A stretch of 64,000 nucleotides of DNA from Shewanella subflava (GTDB lineage: Bacteria; Pseudomonadota; Gammaproteobacteria; Enterobacterales; Shewanellaceae): NCBI RefSeq assembly GCF_025971955.1, contig NZ_JAPDMX010000028.1:124001-188000 (forward strand), given 5' to 3'. The notes below the pieces were generated by a model that worked only from the letters and a program-made list of their open reading frames with translations, was not told the DNA's origin and ran no database searches. How positions within the stretch are numbered: the first letter of the stretch is position 1; every line of letters begins with the position of its first letter. The position numbers and the translations under genes are program-made. Of this stretch, positions 45,391-55,897 are shown piece after piece.

Positions 45391-46008
45391 ATGTCAGATG
45401 TGTTCAGCACAATGGAGCAACATGCAAGTTATGGTGTAGGTCGTCAAATGGGTGAGCAATTAGCCGCCAACCCTTTTGAAGGCATCGATATCCCTGCTGT
45501 TCAAGCTGGTTTAGCGGATGCATTTTCTGGTAAAGAAAGCCAAGTGTCTATGGAAGACTTACAAACGGCTTTTACAGAAATTAGTCGTCGTTTACAAGCT
45601 GCACAAGAAGCGGCTGCAGAAAATGCAACTGCAGAAGCTGAAGCATTTTTAGCTGACAACGCTAAACGTGATGGTGTAATTGTCACTGATTCAGGTCTTC
45701 AATATGAAGTCCTTGTTCAAGGTGATGGCGAAAAGCCAACAATTGATTCAACAGTACGTACTCACTACCACGGTACTTTCCTAAACGGTGAAGTATTTGA
45801 CAGCTCAGTGACTCGCGGTCAACCTGCTGAGTTTCCTGTATCTGGCGTAATTGCTGGTTGGACTGAAGCATTACAATTAATGCCAGTGGGTACCAAGCTT
45901 AAGTTATTCGTACCACATCACTTAGCCTATGGCGAACGTGGTGCAGGCGCATCTATTCCTCCTTACACTGCATTAGTGTTTGAAGTTGAATTGTTAGACA
46001 TTATCTAA
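45391..46008 (+). CDS. fklB: FKBP-type peptidyl-prolyl isomerase FklB
   Basis: 205 aa, cytosolic. N-terminal helical dimerisation domain (about 1-95: YGVGRQMGEQLAANPFEGIDIPAVQAGLADAF) and C-terminal FKBP domain (about 100-205: VRTHYHGTFLNGEVFDSSVTRGQ, VIAGWTEALQLMPVG, HLAYGERGAGASIPPYTALVFEVEL). Catalyses cis-trans isomerisation at prolyl bonds. It is a dimer-domain counterpart of the anchored FKBP at 18944. Own terminator. Confidence 0.94.
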   Translation: MSDVFSTMEQHASYGVGRQMGEQLAANPFEGIDIPAVQAGLADAFSGKESQVSMEDLQTAFTEISRRLQAAQEAAAENATAEAEAFLADNAKRDGVIVTDSGLQYEVLVQGDGEKPTIDSTVRTHYHGTFLNGEVFDSSVTRGQPAEFPVSGVIAGWTEALQLMPVGTKLKLFVPHHLAYGERGAGASIPPYTALVFEVELLDII

Positions 46009-46017
46009 TTGTTAATT

Positions 46018-46917
<900 letters not shown>

Positions 46918-46920
46918 ATT

Positions 46921-46951
46921 AAAAACCACCATTGATATGGTGGTTTTTTTT
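46921..46951 (+). terminator. Intrinsic terminator of dapB
   Basis: Stem AAAAACCACCAT / ATGGTGGTTTTT with a TGAT loop and extra T, immediately after the stop. Confidence 0.93.
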
Positions 46952-47102
46952 GAAAAACAGTTTTACCGCTATAGACGACTTTATGGAATTCCTGTAAAAT
47001 CGCCGAAATTTGTCAAAATTTCGTAAAACAGCGGAAATTGGTATCTTAGTGCAAAATAAAATAAAATAATTTCAATGGCTTGGCTCTTTTCTGGAGGTCG
47101 CG

Positions 47103-48248
47103 TTGACACAGTCTGCCTTACTCGTACTCGAAGATGGAACCGTATTTTCTGGCACTGCAATTGGTGCATCAGGTATTTCAGTTGGTGAAGTGGTGTTTAA
47201 CACTTCAATGACCGGATACCAAGAAATATTAACGGATCCATCATATTCACGCCAAATAGTAACTTTAACCTACCCGCATATCGGTAACACCGGTACTAAT
47301 GATGAAGACACAGAATCGGACTCGGTTCATGCTTGTGGTTTAATCATTCGCGATTTGCCGTTAATTGCTAGTAACTTCCGTAACCAACAATCTTTAAGTG
47401 ATTATTTAAAAGCGCATAATGTCGTTGGTATAGCGGATATCGATACCCGAAAGTTAACCCGTATCCTGCGTGAAAAAGGTGCCCAAGCCGGTTGTATTAT
47501 GGTGGGTGACCTAGACGAAGCAAAAGCCCTAGCGGAAGCAAAAGCATTCCCTGGCTTAAAAGGCATGGATTTAGCCAAAGAAGTCACTACCGATAAAGCC
47601 TATCAATGGCGCAACGGTAGCTGGAAGTTAGTGGGTGGTTTACCATCAGACACGCCAGAATCTGCATTGAAATACAAAGTTGTTGCTTATGATTACGGCG
47701 TAAAACGTAATATTTTACGTATGTTAGTTGACCGTGGTTGTGATGTTACCGTGGTACCAGCTAAAACACCTGCAGCAGATGTGCTAGCAATGAACCCAGA
47801 TGGGGTGTTTTTATCAAATGGTCCTGGCGATCCAGAGCCATGTGATTACGCCATCACCGCGATTCAAGAAATTCTGAAAACAGAAATTCCAGTATTTGGT
47901 ATCTGTTTAGGTCACCAGTTACTTGCACTTGCCTCAGGTGCTAAAACCTTAAAGATGAAATTTGGTCACCACGGTGCTAACCACCCTGTGAGCAATATCG
48001 AAAAAGGTAACGTGATGATCACCAGCCAAAACCACGGTTTTGCTGCTGATGAAACCACATTGCCAGCCAACATCAAAGTGACACACAAGTCGCTGTTTGA
48101 TGGCTCTTTACAAGGTATCCATTTAACCGACAAGCCTGCATTTAGTTTCCAGGGACACCCTGAAGCTAGCCCTGGGCCAACCGATGCCGCGCCACTGTTC
48201 GATCATTTTATCGAGCTTATTGAACAATATCGTCAGCACGCTAAGTAG
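47103..48248 (+). CDS. carA: Carbamoyl-phosphate synthase small subunit
   Basis: 381 aa. N-terminal CPSase small-subunit domain ([40 protein letters not shown]) and a class I glutamine amidotransferase domain with Cys in [11 protein letters not shown] and His/Glu in GHPEASPGP. It supplies ammonia from glutamine to CarB for arginine and pyrimidine synthesis. The start is a TTG preceded by CTGGAGG; E. coli carA also starts with TTG, supporting this choice. The ~150 bases upstream probably hold the promoter region. Confidence 0.97.
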   Translation: MTQSALLVLEDGTVFSGTAIGASGISVGEVVFNTSMTGYQEILTDPSYSRQIVTLTYPHIGNTGTNDEDTESDSVHACGLIIRDLPLIASNFRNQQSLSDYLKAHNVVGIADIDTRKLTRILREKGAQAGCIMVGDLDEAKALAEAKAFPGLKGMDLAKEVTTDKAYQWRNGSWKLVGGLPSDTPESALKYKVVAYDYGVKRNILRMLVDRGCDVTVVPAKTPAADVLAMNPDGVFLSNGPGDPEPCDYAITAIQEILKTEIPVFGICLGHQLLALASGAKTLKMKFGHHGANHPVSNIEKGNVMITSQNHGFAADETTLPANIKVTHKSLFDGSLQGIHLTDKPAFSFQGHPEASPGPTDAAPLFDHFIELIEQYRQHAK

Positions 48249-48271
48249 TTATCTGGGAGAAGAGAGAAGCA

Positions 48272-51200
48272 ATGCCAAAACGTACCGATATAAAAAGTAT
48301 TCTTATCCTAGGTGCCGGTCCAATTGTAATTGGTCAGGCGTGTGAATTCGATTATTCAGGTGCCCAAGCCTGTAAAGCCCTTCGTGAAGAAGGCTACCGT
48401 GTGATCCTGGTTAACTCTAATCCAGCCACGATTATGACCGACCCTGAAATGGCCGATGCAACCTATATCGAGCCCATTCACTGGGAAGTTGTACGCAACA
48501 TTATTGCTAAAGAGCGTCCAGATGCCATTCTACCTACAATGGGTGGACAAACCGCACTGAACTGCGCTCTTCAGCTTGAGGCGAAAGGCGTACTTAAAGA
48601 ATTTAACGTTGAAATGATAGGTGCAACAGCTGATGCAATCGACAAAGCTGAAGACCGTAGTCGTTTTGACAAAGCCATGAAAGCTATCGGCTTAGAATGT
48701 CCACGTGCGGGCATTGCCCATAATATGGACGAAGCCTATGGCGTGCTCGATATGGTCGGTTTCCCCTGTATTATTCGTCCATCATTCACCATGGGTGGCA
48801 GCGGTGGCGGTATTGCCTATAACAAAGAAGAGTTTGAAGAGATTTGCTCTCAAGGCTTAGATTTGTCGCCAACTAACGAGTTATTGATTGATGAATCACT
48901 AATTGGTTGGAAAGAATACGAAATGGAAGTGGTTCGTGACCGCAACGATAACTGTATTATCGTGTGTGCGATTGAAAACTTCGATCCAATGGGGGTTCAC
49001 ACCGGTGACTCCATCACTGTTGCGCCAGCGCAAACCTTAACCGATAAAGAATACCAATTAATGCGTAATGCTTCGTTAGCAGTACTGCGTGAAATTGGTG
49101 TTGAAACCGGTGGTTCAAACGTCCAGTTTGGTATTTGCCCTAAAACGGGTCGTATGGTGATTATTGAGATGAATCCGCGTGTATCGCGTTCATCTGCACT
49201 CGCCTCAAAAGCAACGGGTTTCCCGATTGCTAAAATTGCGGCTAAGTTAGCGGTTGGGTTTACCCTTGACGAGCTAAGCAACGATATTACTGGCGGTAAA
49301 ACACCCGCATCGTTCGAGCCTGCCATCGATTACGTTGTGACTAAAATTCCACGCTTTAACTTTGAAAAGTTTGCTGGTGCAAATGATCGCCTAACCACGC
49401 AAATGAAGTCAGTGGGTGAAGTGATGGCCATTGGCCGTACTTTCCAGGAGTCATTGCAAAAAGCATTACGTGGCCTTGAAGTGGGTCGCAGTGGTTTTGA
49501 CCCGATTGTCGATTTACAATCGTCAGAAGCCATGCAAACCATTCGCCATGAATTAAAAGAGCCAGGTTGTGATCGTATTTGGTACATAGCTGATGCATTC
49601 CGTGCTGGTTTAAGCCGTGATGATATTTTTGCATTGACCAACATAGATCATTGGTTCTTGATTCAAATCGAAGATTTGATTGCCCAAGAAGCTAAAGTGG
49701 CCGAGTTAGGCATGTCAGGTTTAGAGCAAAACTTCTTACGTCAATTAAAGCGTAAAGGTTTCTCTGATGCGCGTTTAGCACAAGTACTTGGTGTGAATGA
49801 AAGCGAAATACGTAAGTTACGTCACCGTCATGAAATTCACCCTGTTTACAAGCGCGTAGATACCTGTGCGGCGGAATTCTCAACCGATACCGCTTACATG
49901 TACTCAACCTATGAAGAAGAGTGTGAAGCGAACCCATCGGACCGTGAAAAAATCATGGTTTTAGGTGGTGGTCCTAACCGTATTGGTCAAGGTATTGAAT
50001 TTGATTACTGTTGTGTTCATGCGGCGTTAGCTTTGCGTGAAGACGGTTATGAAACCATCATGGTTAACTGTAACCCTGAAACCGTATCAACTGACTACGA
50101 TACTTCAGATAGACTCTACTTCGAGCCAGTAACACTGGAAGATGTATTAGAAATCGTGCGTATCGAAAAGCCAAAGGGCGTTATCGTTCAGTATGGTGGC
50201 CAAACTCCGCTAAAATTAGCGCGTGAATTAGAAGCCGCAGGCGTGCCAATTATTGGTACTAGCCCTGATGCGATTGACCGCGCAGAAGACCGTGAGCGCT
50301 TCCAGCAAGCGATTCAACGTCTTGGTATGAAGCAGCCAGAAAACGCAACGGTAACAACCGTTGAAAGTGCGGTTATTGAAGCTGAGAAAATTGGTTATCC
50401 GCTAGTGGTTCGTCCATCGTATGTACTCGGTGGCCGTGCGATGGAAATCGTCTACGACAAGCAAGATTTACTACGCTACTTTAAAGAAGCCGTTAAAGTT
50501 TCTAACGCATCACCAGTGTTACTTGATCACTTCTTAGATGATGCGATTGAAGTGGATATCGATGCGGTATGTGATGGTGAAACCGTGGTGGTTGGCGCCA
50601 TTATGGAGCACATTGAACAAGCAGGCGTTCACTCAGGTGACTCTGGTTGCTCATTACCGCCATACAGCTTAAGCGCTGACATTCAGGCACAAATGCGCGA
50701 GCAAGTGTCTAAGTTGGCATTTGAGTTAGGCGTGATTGGCTTAATGAACGTACAGTTTGCCGTCAAAGATAACGAAATCTACATGATTGAAGTTAACCCA
50801 CGTGCAGCGCGTACGGTACCATTTGTCTCTAAAGCGACTGGTGTACCATTAGCTAAAATTGCTGCTCGTGTGATGGCTGGCCAAAGCTTGAAATCGCAAA
50901 ACTTCACTCAAGAAGTTATCCCACCGTTCTTTTCAGTAAAAGAAGTGGTATTGCCTTTCAATAAATTCCCTGGCGTTGACCCTTTATTAGGGCCTGAAAT
51001 GCGTTCAACAGGTGAAGTGATGGGGGTAGGTGAAACCTTCGCAGAAGCGTATGCTAAAGCGCAGTTAGGTGCGACGTCTGAAGTGCCTAAATCTGGCCGT
51101 GCTTTATTATCTGTTCGTAACAGTGATAAAAAGCGTGTCGCCGCTCTTGCCGCTAAGTTAATTGAGCTGGGTTACGAGATTGATGCAACCCACGGTACAG

Positions 51201-51493
51201 CAGTGGTTTTAGGTGAAGCGGGCATTAACCCTCGTTTAGTGAACAAGGTTCATGAAGGTCGCCCACATATTCTTGACCGTATCAAGAATGATGAGTATAC
51301 CTACATTGTTAACACTACTGAAGGTCGTCAAGCGATTGAAGACTCTCGTCAAATCCGTCGCGGTGCATTACGTTACAAAGTGAATTACACCACCACATTG
51401 AATGCTGCGTTTGCAACATGTCTTGCGCATGCTGCCGATGACCGTACCAATGTCAACTCGGTGCAAGAGTTACATAAACGTATCACTGGCTAA
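48272..51493 (+). CDS. carB: Carbamoyl-phosphate synthase large subunit
   Basis: 1073 aa, the normal length. Two homologous ATP-grasp halves ([22 protein letters not shown] and [19 protein letters not shown] start each), oligomerisation region near residues 400-550, and a C-terminal MGS-like allosteric domain (about 935-1073). It builds carbamoyl phosphate from bicarbonate, ammonia and two ATP. 23 bases after carA, with GGGAGA ahead of the ATG; terminator follows. Confidence 0.98.
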   Translation: MPKRTDIKSILILGAGPIVIGQACEFDYSGAQACKALREEGYRVILVNSNPATIMTDPEMADATYIEPIHWEVVRNIIAKERPDAILPTMGGQTALNCALQLEAKGVLKEFNVEMIGATADAIDKAEDRSRFDKAMKAIGLECPRAGIAHNMDEAYGVLDMVGFPCIIRPSFTMGGSGGGIAYNKEEFEEICSQGLDLSPTNELLIDESLIGWKEYEMEVVRDRNDNCIIVCAIENFDPMGVHTGDSITVAPAQTLTDKEYQLMRNASLAVLREIGVETGGSNVQFGICPKTGRMVIIEMNPRVSRSSALASKATGFPIAKIAAKLAVGFTLDELSNDITGGKTPASFEPAIDYVVTKIPRFNFEKFAGANDRLTTQMKSVGEVMAIGRTFQESLQKALRGLEVGRSGFDPIVDLQSSEAMQTIRHELKEPGCDRIWYIADAFRAGLSRDDIFALTNIDHWFLIQIEDLIAQEAKVAELGMSGLEQNFLRQLKRKGFSDARLAQVLGVNESEIRKLRHRHEIHPVYKRVDTCAAEFSTDTAYMYSTYEEECEANPSDREKIMVLGGGPNRIGQGIEFDYCCVHAALALREDGYETIMVNCNPETVSTDYDTSDRLYFEPVTLEDVLEIVRIEKPKGVIVQYGGQTPLKLARELEAAGVPIIGTSPDAIDRAEDRERFQQAIQRLGMKQPENATVTTVESAVIEAEKIGYPLVVRPSYVLGGRAMEIVYDKQDLLRYFKEAVKVSNASPVLLDHFLDDAIEVDIDAVCDGETVVVGAIMEHIEQAGVHSGDSGCSLPPYSLSADIQAQMREQVSKLAFELGVIGLMNVQFAVKDNEIYMIEVNPRAARTVPFVSKATGVPLAKIAARVMAGQSLKSQNFTQEVIPPFFSVKEVVLPFNKFPGVDPLLGPEMRSTGEVMGVGETFAEAYAKAQLGATSEVPKSGRALLSVRNSDKKRVAALAAKLIELGYEIDATHGTAVVLGEAGINPRLVNKVHEGRPHILDRIKNDEYTYIVNTTEGRQAIEDSRQIRRGALRYKVNYTTTLNAAFATCLAHAADDRTNVNSVQELHKRITG

Positions 51494-51518
51494 ACGTTAG
51501 CAAACATACATTGTAAAG

Positions 51519-51543
51519 AGCCTTCATTTTGAAGGCTTTTTTT
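51519..51543 (+). terminator. Intrinsic terminator of carAB
   Basis: Stem AGCCTTCA / TGAAGGCT with a TTT loop and a T7 tail, 25 bases after the stop. Confidence 0.92.
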
Positions 51544-51578
51544 ATGGTCGTAATTTAACCTAAGTTACAAACCTTAGT

Positions 51579-51597
51579 GATAATGACAATGGTTATC
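51579..51597. promoter_or_regulatory. Fur-type iron box before the bacterioferritin pair
   Basis: GATAATGACAATGGTTATC matches 16 of 19 positions of the Fur consensus GATAATGATAATCATTATC. It lies 104 bases before the first bfr start, so it may overlap the promoter or act from upstream. Confidence 0.7.
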
Positions 51598-51701
51598 AAT
51601 ATTATGTATATGAATTTAAAGGAAAATTTGCAATTTGTGCTCTATTGCACTATTCTATTCGACATTGATCCAGATCAAGTTTTGCTATCAAGGACATCAT
51701 T

Positions 51702-52172
51702 ATGAAAGGTCACCCAAAAGTCATCAGCCAATTAAATCGCGTATTAACCTTCGAGCTGACTGCGATTAACCAATACTTCCTTCATGCGCGTATGTTTAAG
51801 CATTGGGGTTTAGAAAAGCTTAACGAAAAAGAATATAAAAAATCGATTCAAGACATGAAGCATGCCGATAAACTGATCGAACGTGTTTTATTTCTTGAAG
51901 GATTACCTAATTTACAGCAACTCGATAAGCTGCGTATTGGTGAAGAAGCGCAAGAGATGTTGAGCTGCGATAAAGAAGCAGTAACCGAGCAAATTGCGGT
52001 ACTACGTGATGTGATCAAATTGTGTGAAACAGAACAAGACTACGTGTCACGTGATTTACTTGAAGACTTGCTTGAAGATGAAGAAGAGCATTTAGATTGG
52101 ATTGAGTCTCAGCAAGAGCTTATCGGTCAAACGGGCATCCAGAATTATCTTCAATCACAAATTAAAGATTAA
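51702..52172 (+). CDS. bfr: Bacterioferritin, heme-binding type subunit
   Basis: 156 aa, closely like E. coli Bfr. The heme-ligand Met52 is present (SIQDMKHAD). Of the ferroxidase ligands, Glu18, His54, Glu127 and His130 are kept, but position 51 is Asp and position 94 is Val, so the di-iron site looks incomplete. The neighbouring gene shows the opposite pattern. Together they likely form a mixed 24-mer for iron storage, as reported for two-subunit bacterioferritins in other bacteria. AAGGACATC precedes the ATG; a Fur-type box lies upstream. Confidence 0.93.
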   Translation: MKGHPKVISQLNRVLTFELTAINQYFLHARMFKHWGLEKLNEKEYKKSIQDMKHADKLIERVLFLEGLPNLQQLDKLRIGEEAQEMLSCDKEAVTEQIAVLRDVIKLCETEQDYVSRDLLEDLLEDEEEHLDWIESQQELIGQTGIQNYLQSQIKD

Positions 52173-52186
52173 TCGCACAATATTAT
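52149..52186. repeat. Direct repeat, copy A (end of first bfr)
   Basis: A 38-base segment covering the last codons and stop of the first bfr gene (LQSQIKD). It matches 52293-52330 at 33 positions. Confidence 0.85.
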
Positions 52187-52292
52187 ATCACCTCGATTAG
52201 CTTGAACAGCTACTTAAAGGTGGAGATGAAGCACGACATTTTACTTGGGTTGAGACATAGGTATTCATTTCACAACCCTAATTAAACCGTCA

Positions 52293-52330
52293 CTTCAATC
52301 ACAAATTTAAGATGAATAGGACAAGATTAT
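52293..52330. repeat. Direct repeat, copy B (leader of second bfr)
   Basis: Starts CTTCAATCACAAATT like the 3' end of the first bfr gene and runs into the ATG of the second. In its old frame it would read LQSQI then stop, so it looks like the relic of a bfr 3' end. Confidence 0.8.
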
Positions 52331-52796
52331 GAAAGGCAATCCAGAAGTCATTGACGCACTAAACAGCTTGTTAACAGGCGAACTATCAGCAATGGATCAA
52401 TATTTTGTCCATGCACATATGTATGAAGATTGGGGATTTGATGAGTTATATACTCGTATTCTTCATGAGTCTGACGACGAGAAAGTCCATGCCGCTAAAT
52501 TAGTGCAACGCATTCTGTTTTTAGAAGGCACGCCAGATGTGGCGAGTCGTGAAGCATTAAACATCGGTAAAGATGTACAAGAAATGCTGAAAAATGACCT
52601 ACAGTATGAATACAAAGTGGCTGACGATTTACGTAAAGTGATCAAGCTATGTGAAGAAAAAGGCGATTATCAAACCCGTGAAATCTTAGAGGTTTTACTT
52701 GATGATACCGAGTCTGATCACATGTATTGGTTAGAAAAGCAATTACGTTTAATTGAGCGTGTTGGTTTACAAAACTATTTACAAACTAAAATGTAA
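52329..52796 (+). CDS. bfr: Bacterioferritin, ferroxidase type subunit
   Basis: 155 aa. Ferroxidase ligands Glu18, Glu51, His54, Glu94 and, after a one-residue shift, Glu128/His131 are all present, but the heme-ligand position 52 is Lys. This subunit should oxidise Fe(II) and not bind heme. It follows the first bfr gene by 156 bases, with AGGACAAGATT ahead of the ATG. A bacterioferritin-associated ferredoxin gene is not seen here. Confidence 0.92.
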   Translation: MKGNPEVIDALNSLLTGELSAMDQYFVHAHMYEDWGFDELYTRILHESDDEKVHAAKLVQRILFLEGTPDVASREALNIGKDVQEMLKNDLQYEYKVADDLRKVIKLCEEKGDYQTREILEVLLDDTESDHMYWLEKQLRLIERVGLQNYLQTKM

Positions 52797-52825
52797 TTTA
52801 TCCGCTTAAATCTACATTTTAAATG

Positions 52826-52858
52826 AAAGCCCAACATCGCAAGATGGTGGGCTTTTTT
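52826..52858 (+). terminator. Intrinsic terminator of the bfr pair
   Basis: Stem AAAGCCCAACATC / GATGGTGGGCTTT (one mismatch) with a GCAA loop and a T6 tail. Confidence 0.9.
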
Positions 52859-53050
52859 ATCTAGAAGACATAGTGGCATTCTAGCTGTTCCTTTGTCATA
52901 CCCTTTACGGTATACACATCAGCCGATGCCAATATTATTCGCTGTCATGTAGTTAACTAGCTGCTGAGCATCTAAATTTGCTCATTCTGCTAACCCGTTC
53001 GTCACGCCCTGTTGATCTGCAGTACTTCTATGTTGGCCCCTTATATTGAA

Positions 53051-53070
53051 TACTGTTTTTATATACAGTA
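53051..53070. promoter_or_regulatory. LexA (SOS) box before dinB
   Basis: TACTGT-N8-ACAGTA, i.e. CTG-N10-CAG with a palindromic surround, 34 bases before dinB. It matches the gammaproteobacterial LexA consensus. Confidence 0.93.
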
Positions 53071-53104
53071 TTATCAAGGTATTCTGATCACTTTTGATTA
53101 CACT

Positions 53105-54187
53105 ATGCGAAAAATTATTCATATCGACATGGACTGTTATTTTGCTGCCGTTGAAATGCGTGATTTTCCTGAATTGCGTGATAAGCCCATTGCGGTAGGT
53201 GGTCGCAGTGATCGCCGTGGAGTGATCAGTACCTGTAATTATGCCGCTCGTCAATTTGGGGTGCGTTCAGCAATGTCTAGCTATCATGCATTAAAGCTAT
53301 GTCCTAACTTGGTATTAGTGCCTGGTCGCATGCAGGTTTATAAACAGGTATCGCAGCAGATAAGAGCAATATTCAATCGATATAGTGATCTGATAGAACC
53401 TTTATCTTTAGATGAGGCATTTCTTGATGTGTCAGATTGCCAATTACACCACGGCAGTGCCACTTTAATTGCCAAAGCTATTCGAGCAGACATTGAAGCT
53501 GAAACCGGATTAACAGCATCGGCGGGCATCGCACCAATTAAGTTTCTTGCCAAAATAGCGTCCGACTTAAATAAACCTAATGGCCAGTATGTGATAACTC
53601 CTGATGATATTCCTGAATTTGTGCGCACTTTACCACTAAAGAAAATTCCGGGCGTCGGCAAGGTAACAGCACAAAAGCTGTCGCTGTTGGGATTAGAAAC
53701 CTGTGCCGATGTGCAGCAGTATCCGAAAAACAAATTGCTTGAAGCCTTTGGCAAGTTTGGCGCAGTACTGATTGAACGCGCCAATGGTATTGATTCAAGG
53801 CCTATTAGTAACAATCGAGTGCGTAAGTCGGTTGGGGTAGAAACCACCCTCGCAAAAGACATTTTTACCCTAGCACAATGCCATCAAGTCTTGCCGCAAT
53901 TGATTCAAGAGTTAGATACCCGAGTCAACCGCAGTGCCAAAGGTAGGCAGATAAGCAAGCAAGTGGTAAAAATTAAATTTAATGACTTTAAACAAACCAC
54001 CATAGAACATCGTAGTGCAGAAATGTCGGTTAATTTGTTTTATGACTTATTAGCACAAGCTTTATCTCGCACTAATGGCAGAGGCATACGATTATTAGGG
54101 GTCAGTGTTGGTTTAGCTGATGTGGGAGAATCGAATGAAAAAAAACTGCAAACTAAGTCGGTTACCCAACTCGATTTGCAGTTTTAA
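53105..54187 (+). CDS. dinB: DNA polymerase IV
   Basis: 360 aa. Y-family signatures: [14 protein letters not shown] with catalytic Asp, SLDEAFLDV with Asp-Glu, [21 protein letters not shown], then helix-hairpin-helix ([13 protein letters not shown]) and a little-finger domain. Error-prone translesion polymerase induced in the SOS response; a LexA box lies directly upstream. Start chosen at 53105 (MRKIIHID); the longer frame from 53012 would run through the LexA box. It converges with pepD. Confidence 0.96.
   Translation: MRKIIHIDMDCYFAAVEMRDFPELRDKPIAVGGRSDRRGVISTCNYAARQFGVRSAMSSYHALKLCPNLVLVPGRMQVYKQVSQQIRAIFNRYSDLIEPLSLDEAFLDVSDCQLHHGSATLIAKAIRADIEAETGLTASAGIAPIKFLAKIASDLNKPNGQYVITPDDIPEFVRTLPLKKIPGVGKVTAQKLSLLGLETCADVQQYPKNKLLEAFGKFGAVLIERANGIDSRPISNNRVRKSVGVETTLAKDIFTLAQCHQVLPQLIQELDTRVNRSAKGRQISKQVVKIKFNDFKQTTIEHRSAEMSVNLFYDLLAQALSRTNGRGIRLLGVSVGLADVGESNEKKLQTKSVTQLDLQF
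54142..54185. terminator. Possible terminator hairpin at the dinB end
   Basis: AAAACTGCAAA and TTTGCAGTTTT face each other over 22 bases inside the last codons of dinB, between converging genes. Confidence 0.4.
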
Positions 54188-54246
54188 TATTTTGCTTACG
54201 CAAGGCTGATAGGGAATATCAAAATCTTGTTAGCGTTAACAGCCGT

Positions 54247-55707
54247 TTAAGCTTTTTCTGGAATGCGCTCTAACACTGCTAATAGTAGCTGCCAGTATTG
54301 ACCAACGGTTTCAATGTTAACCATTTCATCAGGGCTATGCGGGTAGCGAATGGTTGGGCCAATCGACACCATGTCCATGTTTGGGTAAGGCTCTTTAAAT
54401 AAGCCACACTCAAGACCTGCATGGATCACCATAATGGTTGGGTCTTTTTTATAAATGTCGTTATAGGTGTCGCGCACAATTGCCATAACCGGCGAGCTGT
54501 TATCTGGCTTCCAGCCAGGATATGCGCCACTAAATTCAATGCTGGCACCGGCAAGATTGGCTAACGCATTTAACATGCCTTGCACTTCATCTCGACCAGA
54601 ATCAATTAATGAACGAATTAAGCATAATATTTCAACGCTTTCCTGTTCAGTATTTATCACGCCAACGTTTAATGACGTTTCTGTCACGCCTGCAACTTCA
54701 TCACTCATGCGCATCACGCCATTGGGGCAAGCATGCAAGAAATCGATTAAACAGTTTTGCGCATCTTCACCCATCACTTTGGCAGGGGCATCAATTGATT
54801 TAAGAGTCAGTAACATGCTTGGATCGGCAATGGCTAACTCTGCACGGACAACGGCTTGAAAATCACTGATCGCTTGCTTTAAGGCGTCAACATTTTCACT
54901 TGGTAACATAAAGCTAATGCTGGCCTCACGCGGAATGGCATTACGCAGCGAGCCACCAGTGAAATCAACTAATTCTAGGGCTAATTCATCGCTATATTTA
55001 AATAAGAAACGCGCCAGTAATTTGTTGGCATTACCACGGCCAAGGTGAATGTTTACCCCTGAGTGACCGCCTTTAATGCCTGACAATGTCAGCTTGAATG
55101 ATTGATTACTTAACTCTGGTGCTTGCCATGACAAGGGAAGGGATATCTGCGCATCCACACCGCCAGCACAGCCCATGTAAATTTCACCTTCTTGTTCAGA
55201 GTCGGTGTTGATCAAAATCTCGGCGTCTAAATACCCGGCTTCTAGGCCAAATGCGCCAGTCATGCCAGCTTCTTCATCAATGGTTAATAACACTTCTAAA
55301 GGGCCGTGTTTAATGTCATCGCTGGCTAAAACCGCTAACGCTGATGCCATACCAATGCCATTATCTGACCCTAAAGTGGTGCCTTTCGCTTTTACCCACT
55401 CGCCATCAACATAGGCTTCGATAGGATCTTTTTCAAAGTCATGCACTTTATCTGCATTCTTTTGCGGCACCATATCAATGTGTGCCTGCAGCACGACAAT
55501 TTTGCGGTTTTCCATGCCAGGTGTAGCAGGCTTACGGATAATAAGGTTACCTACTTTGTCTTCAACAACGCTAAGGCCTTTACCTTTTGCCCACTGTTGA
55601 ATGTGATTTGATAATGCTTGTTCATGCTTAGAAGGGTGGGGAATAGCACAAATTTGTTCGAACCATTGCCATAGAGGTTGTGGATATAATTGGTTTAATG
55701 CGGTCAC
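54247..55707 (-). CDS. pepD: Cytosolic nonspecific dipeptidase (aminoacyl-histidine dipeptidase)
   Basis: 486 aa, M20 family. Metal ligands in VVLQAHIDMVPQ (His, Asp), GSDNGIG, DEEAGMTG (catalytic Glu), NTDSEQEG and the C-terminal HAGLECGLF. A lid/dimer domain is inserted in the middle. It hydrolyses dipeptides including Xaa-His. It converges on dinB and is divergent from the M17 aminopeptidase at 55898. Confidence 0.94.
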   Translation of the reverse strand: MTALNQLYPQPLWQWFEQICAIPHPSKHEQALSNHIQQWAKGKGLSVVEDKVGNLIIRKPATPGMENRKIVVLQAHIDMVPQKNADKVHDFEKDPIEAYVDGEWVKAKGTTLGSDNGIGMASALAVLASDDIKHGPLEVLLTIDEEAGMTGAFGLEAGYLDAEILINTDSEQEGEIYMGCAGGVDAQISLPLSWQAPELSNQSFKLTLSGIKGGHSGVNIHLGRGNANKLLARFLFKYSDELALELVDFTGGSLRNAIPREASISFMLPSENVDALKQAISDFQAVVRAELAIADPSMLLTLKSIDAPAKVMGEDAQNCLIDFLHACPNGVMRMSDEVAGVTETSLNVGVINTEQESVEILCLIRSLIDSGRDEVQGMLNALANLAGASIEFSGAYPGWKPDNSSPVMAIVRDTYNDIYKKDPTIMVIHAGLECGLFKEPYPNMDMVSIGPTIRYPHSPDEMVNIETVGQYWQLLLAVLERIPEKA

Positions 55708-55897
55708 GGAACATCCTCAATCTGAAAAATATGGCGTTATTCTAACATAGGCTGTTTAAATGCTATTGTGACAGCGTGTTTTTTCTTAGATCTATAAACG
55801 CTATTATGTAAATATTAATTAACTTTAAAAGCTGATGTGATCTAAAAAAGTTCATGTGCTGCTATCGCCATAGTGAAAACAATAATAAGGAAAAACC

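Noticed and set aside
46960-47102. ARG box before carA
   Set aside because: The AT-rich upstream region has no convincing paired ARG-box halves that I could align by eye.
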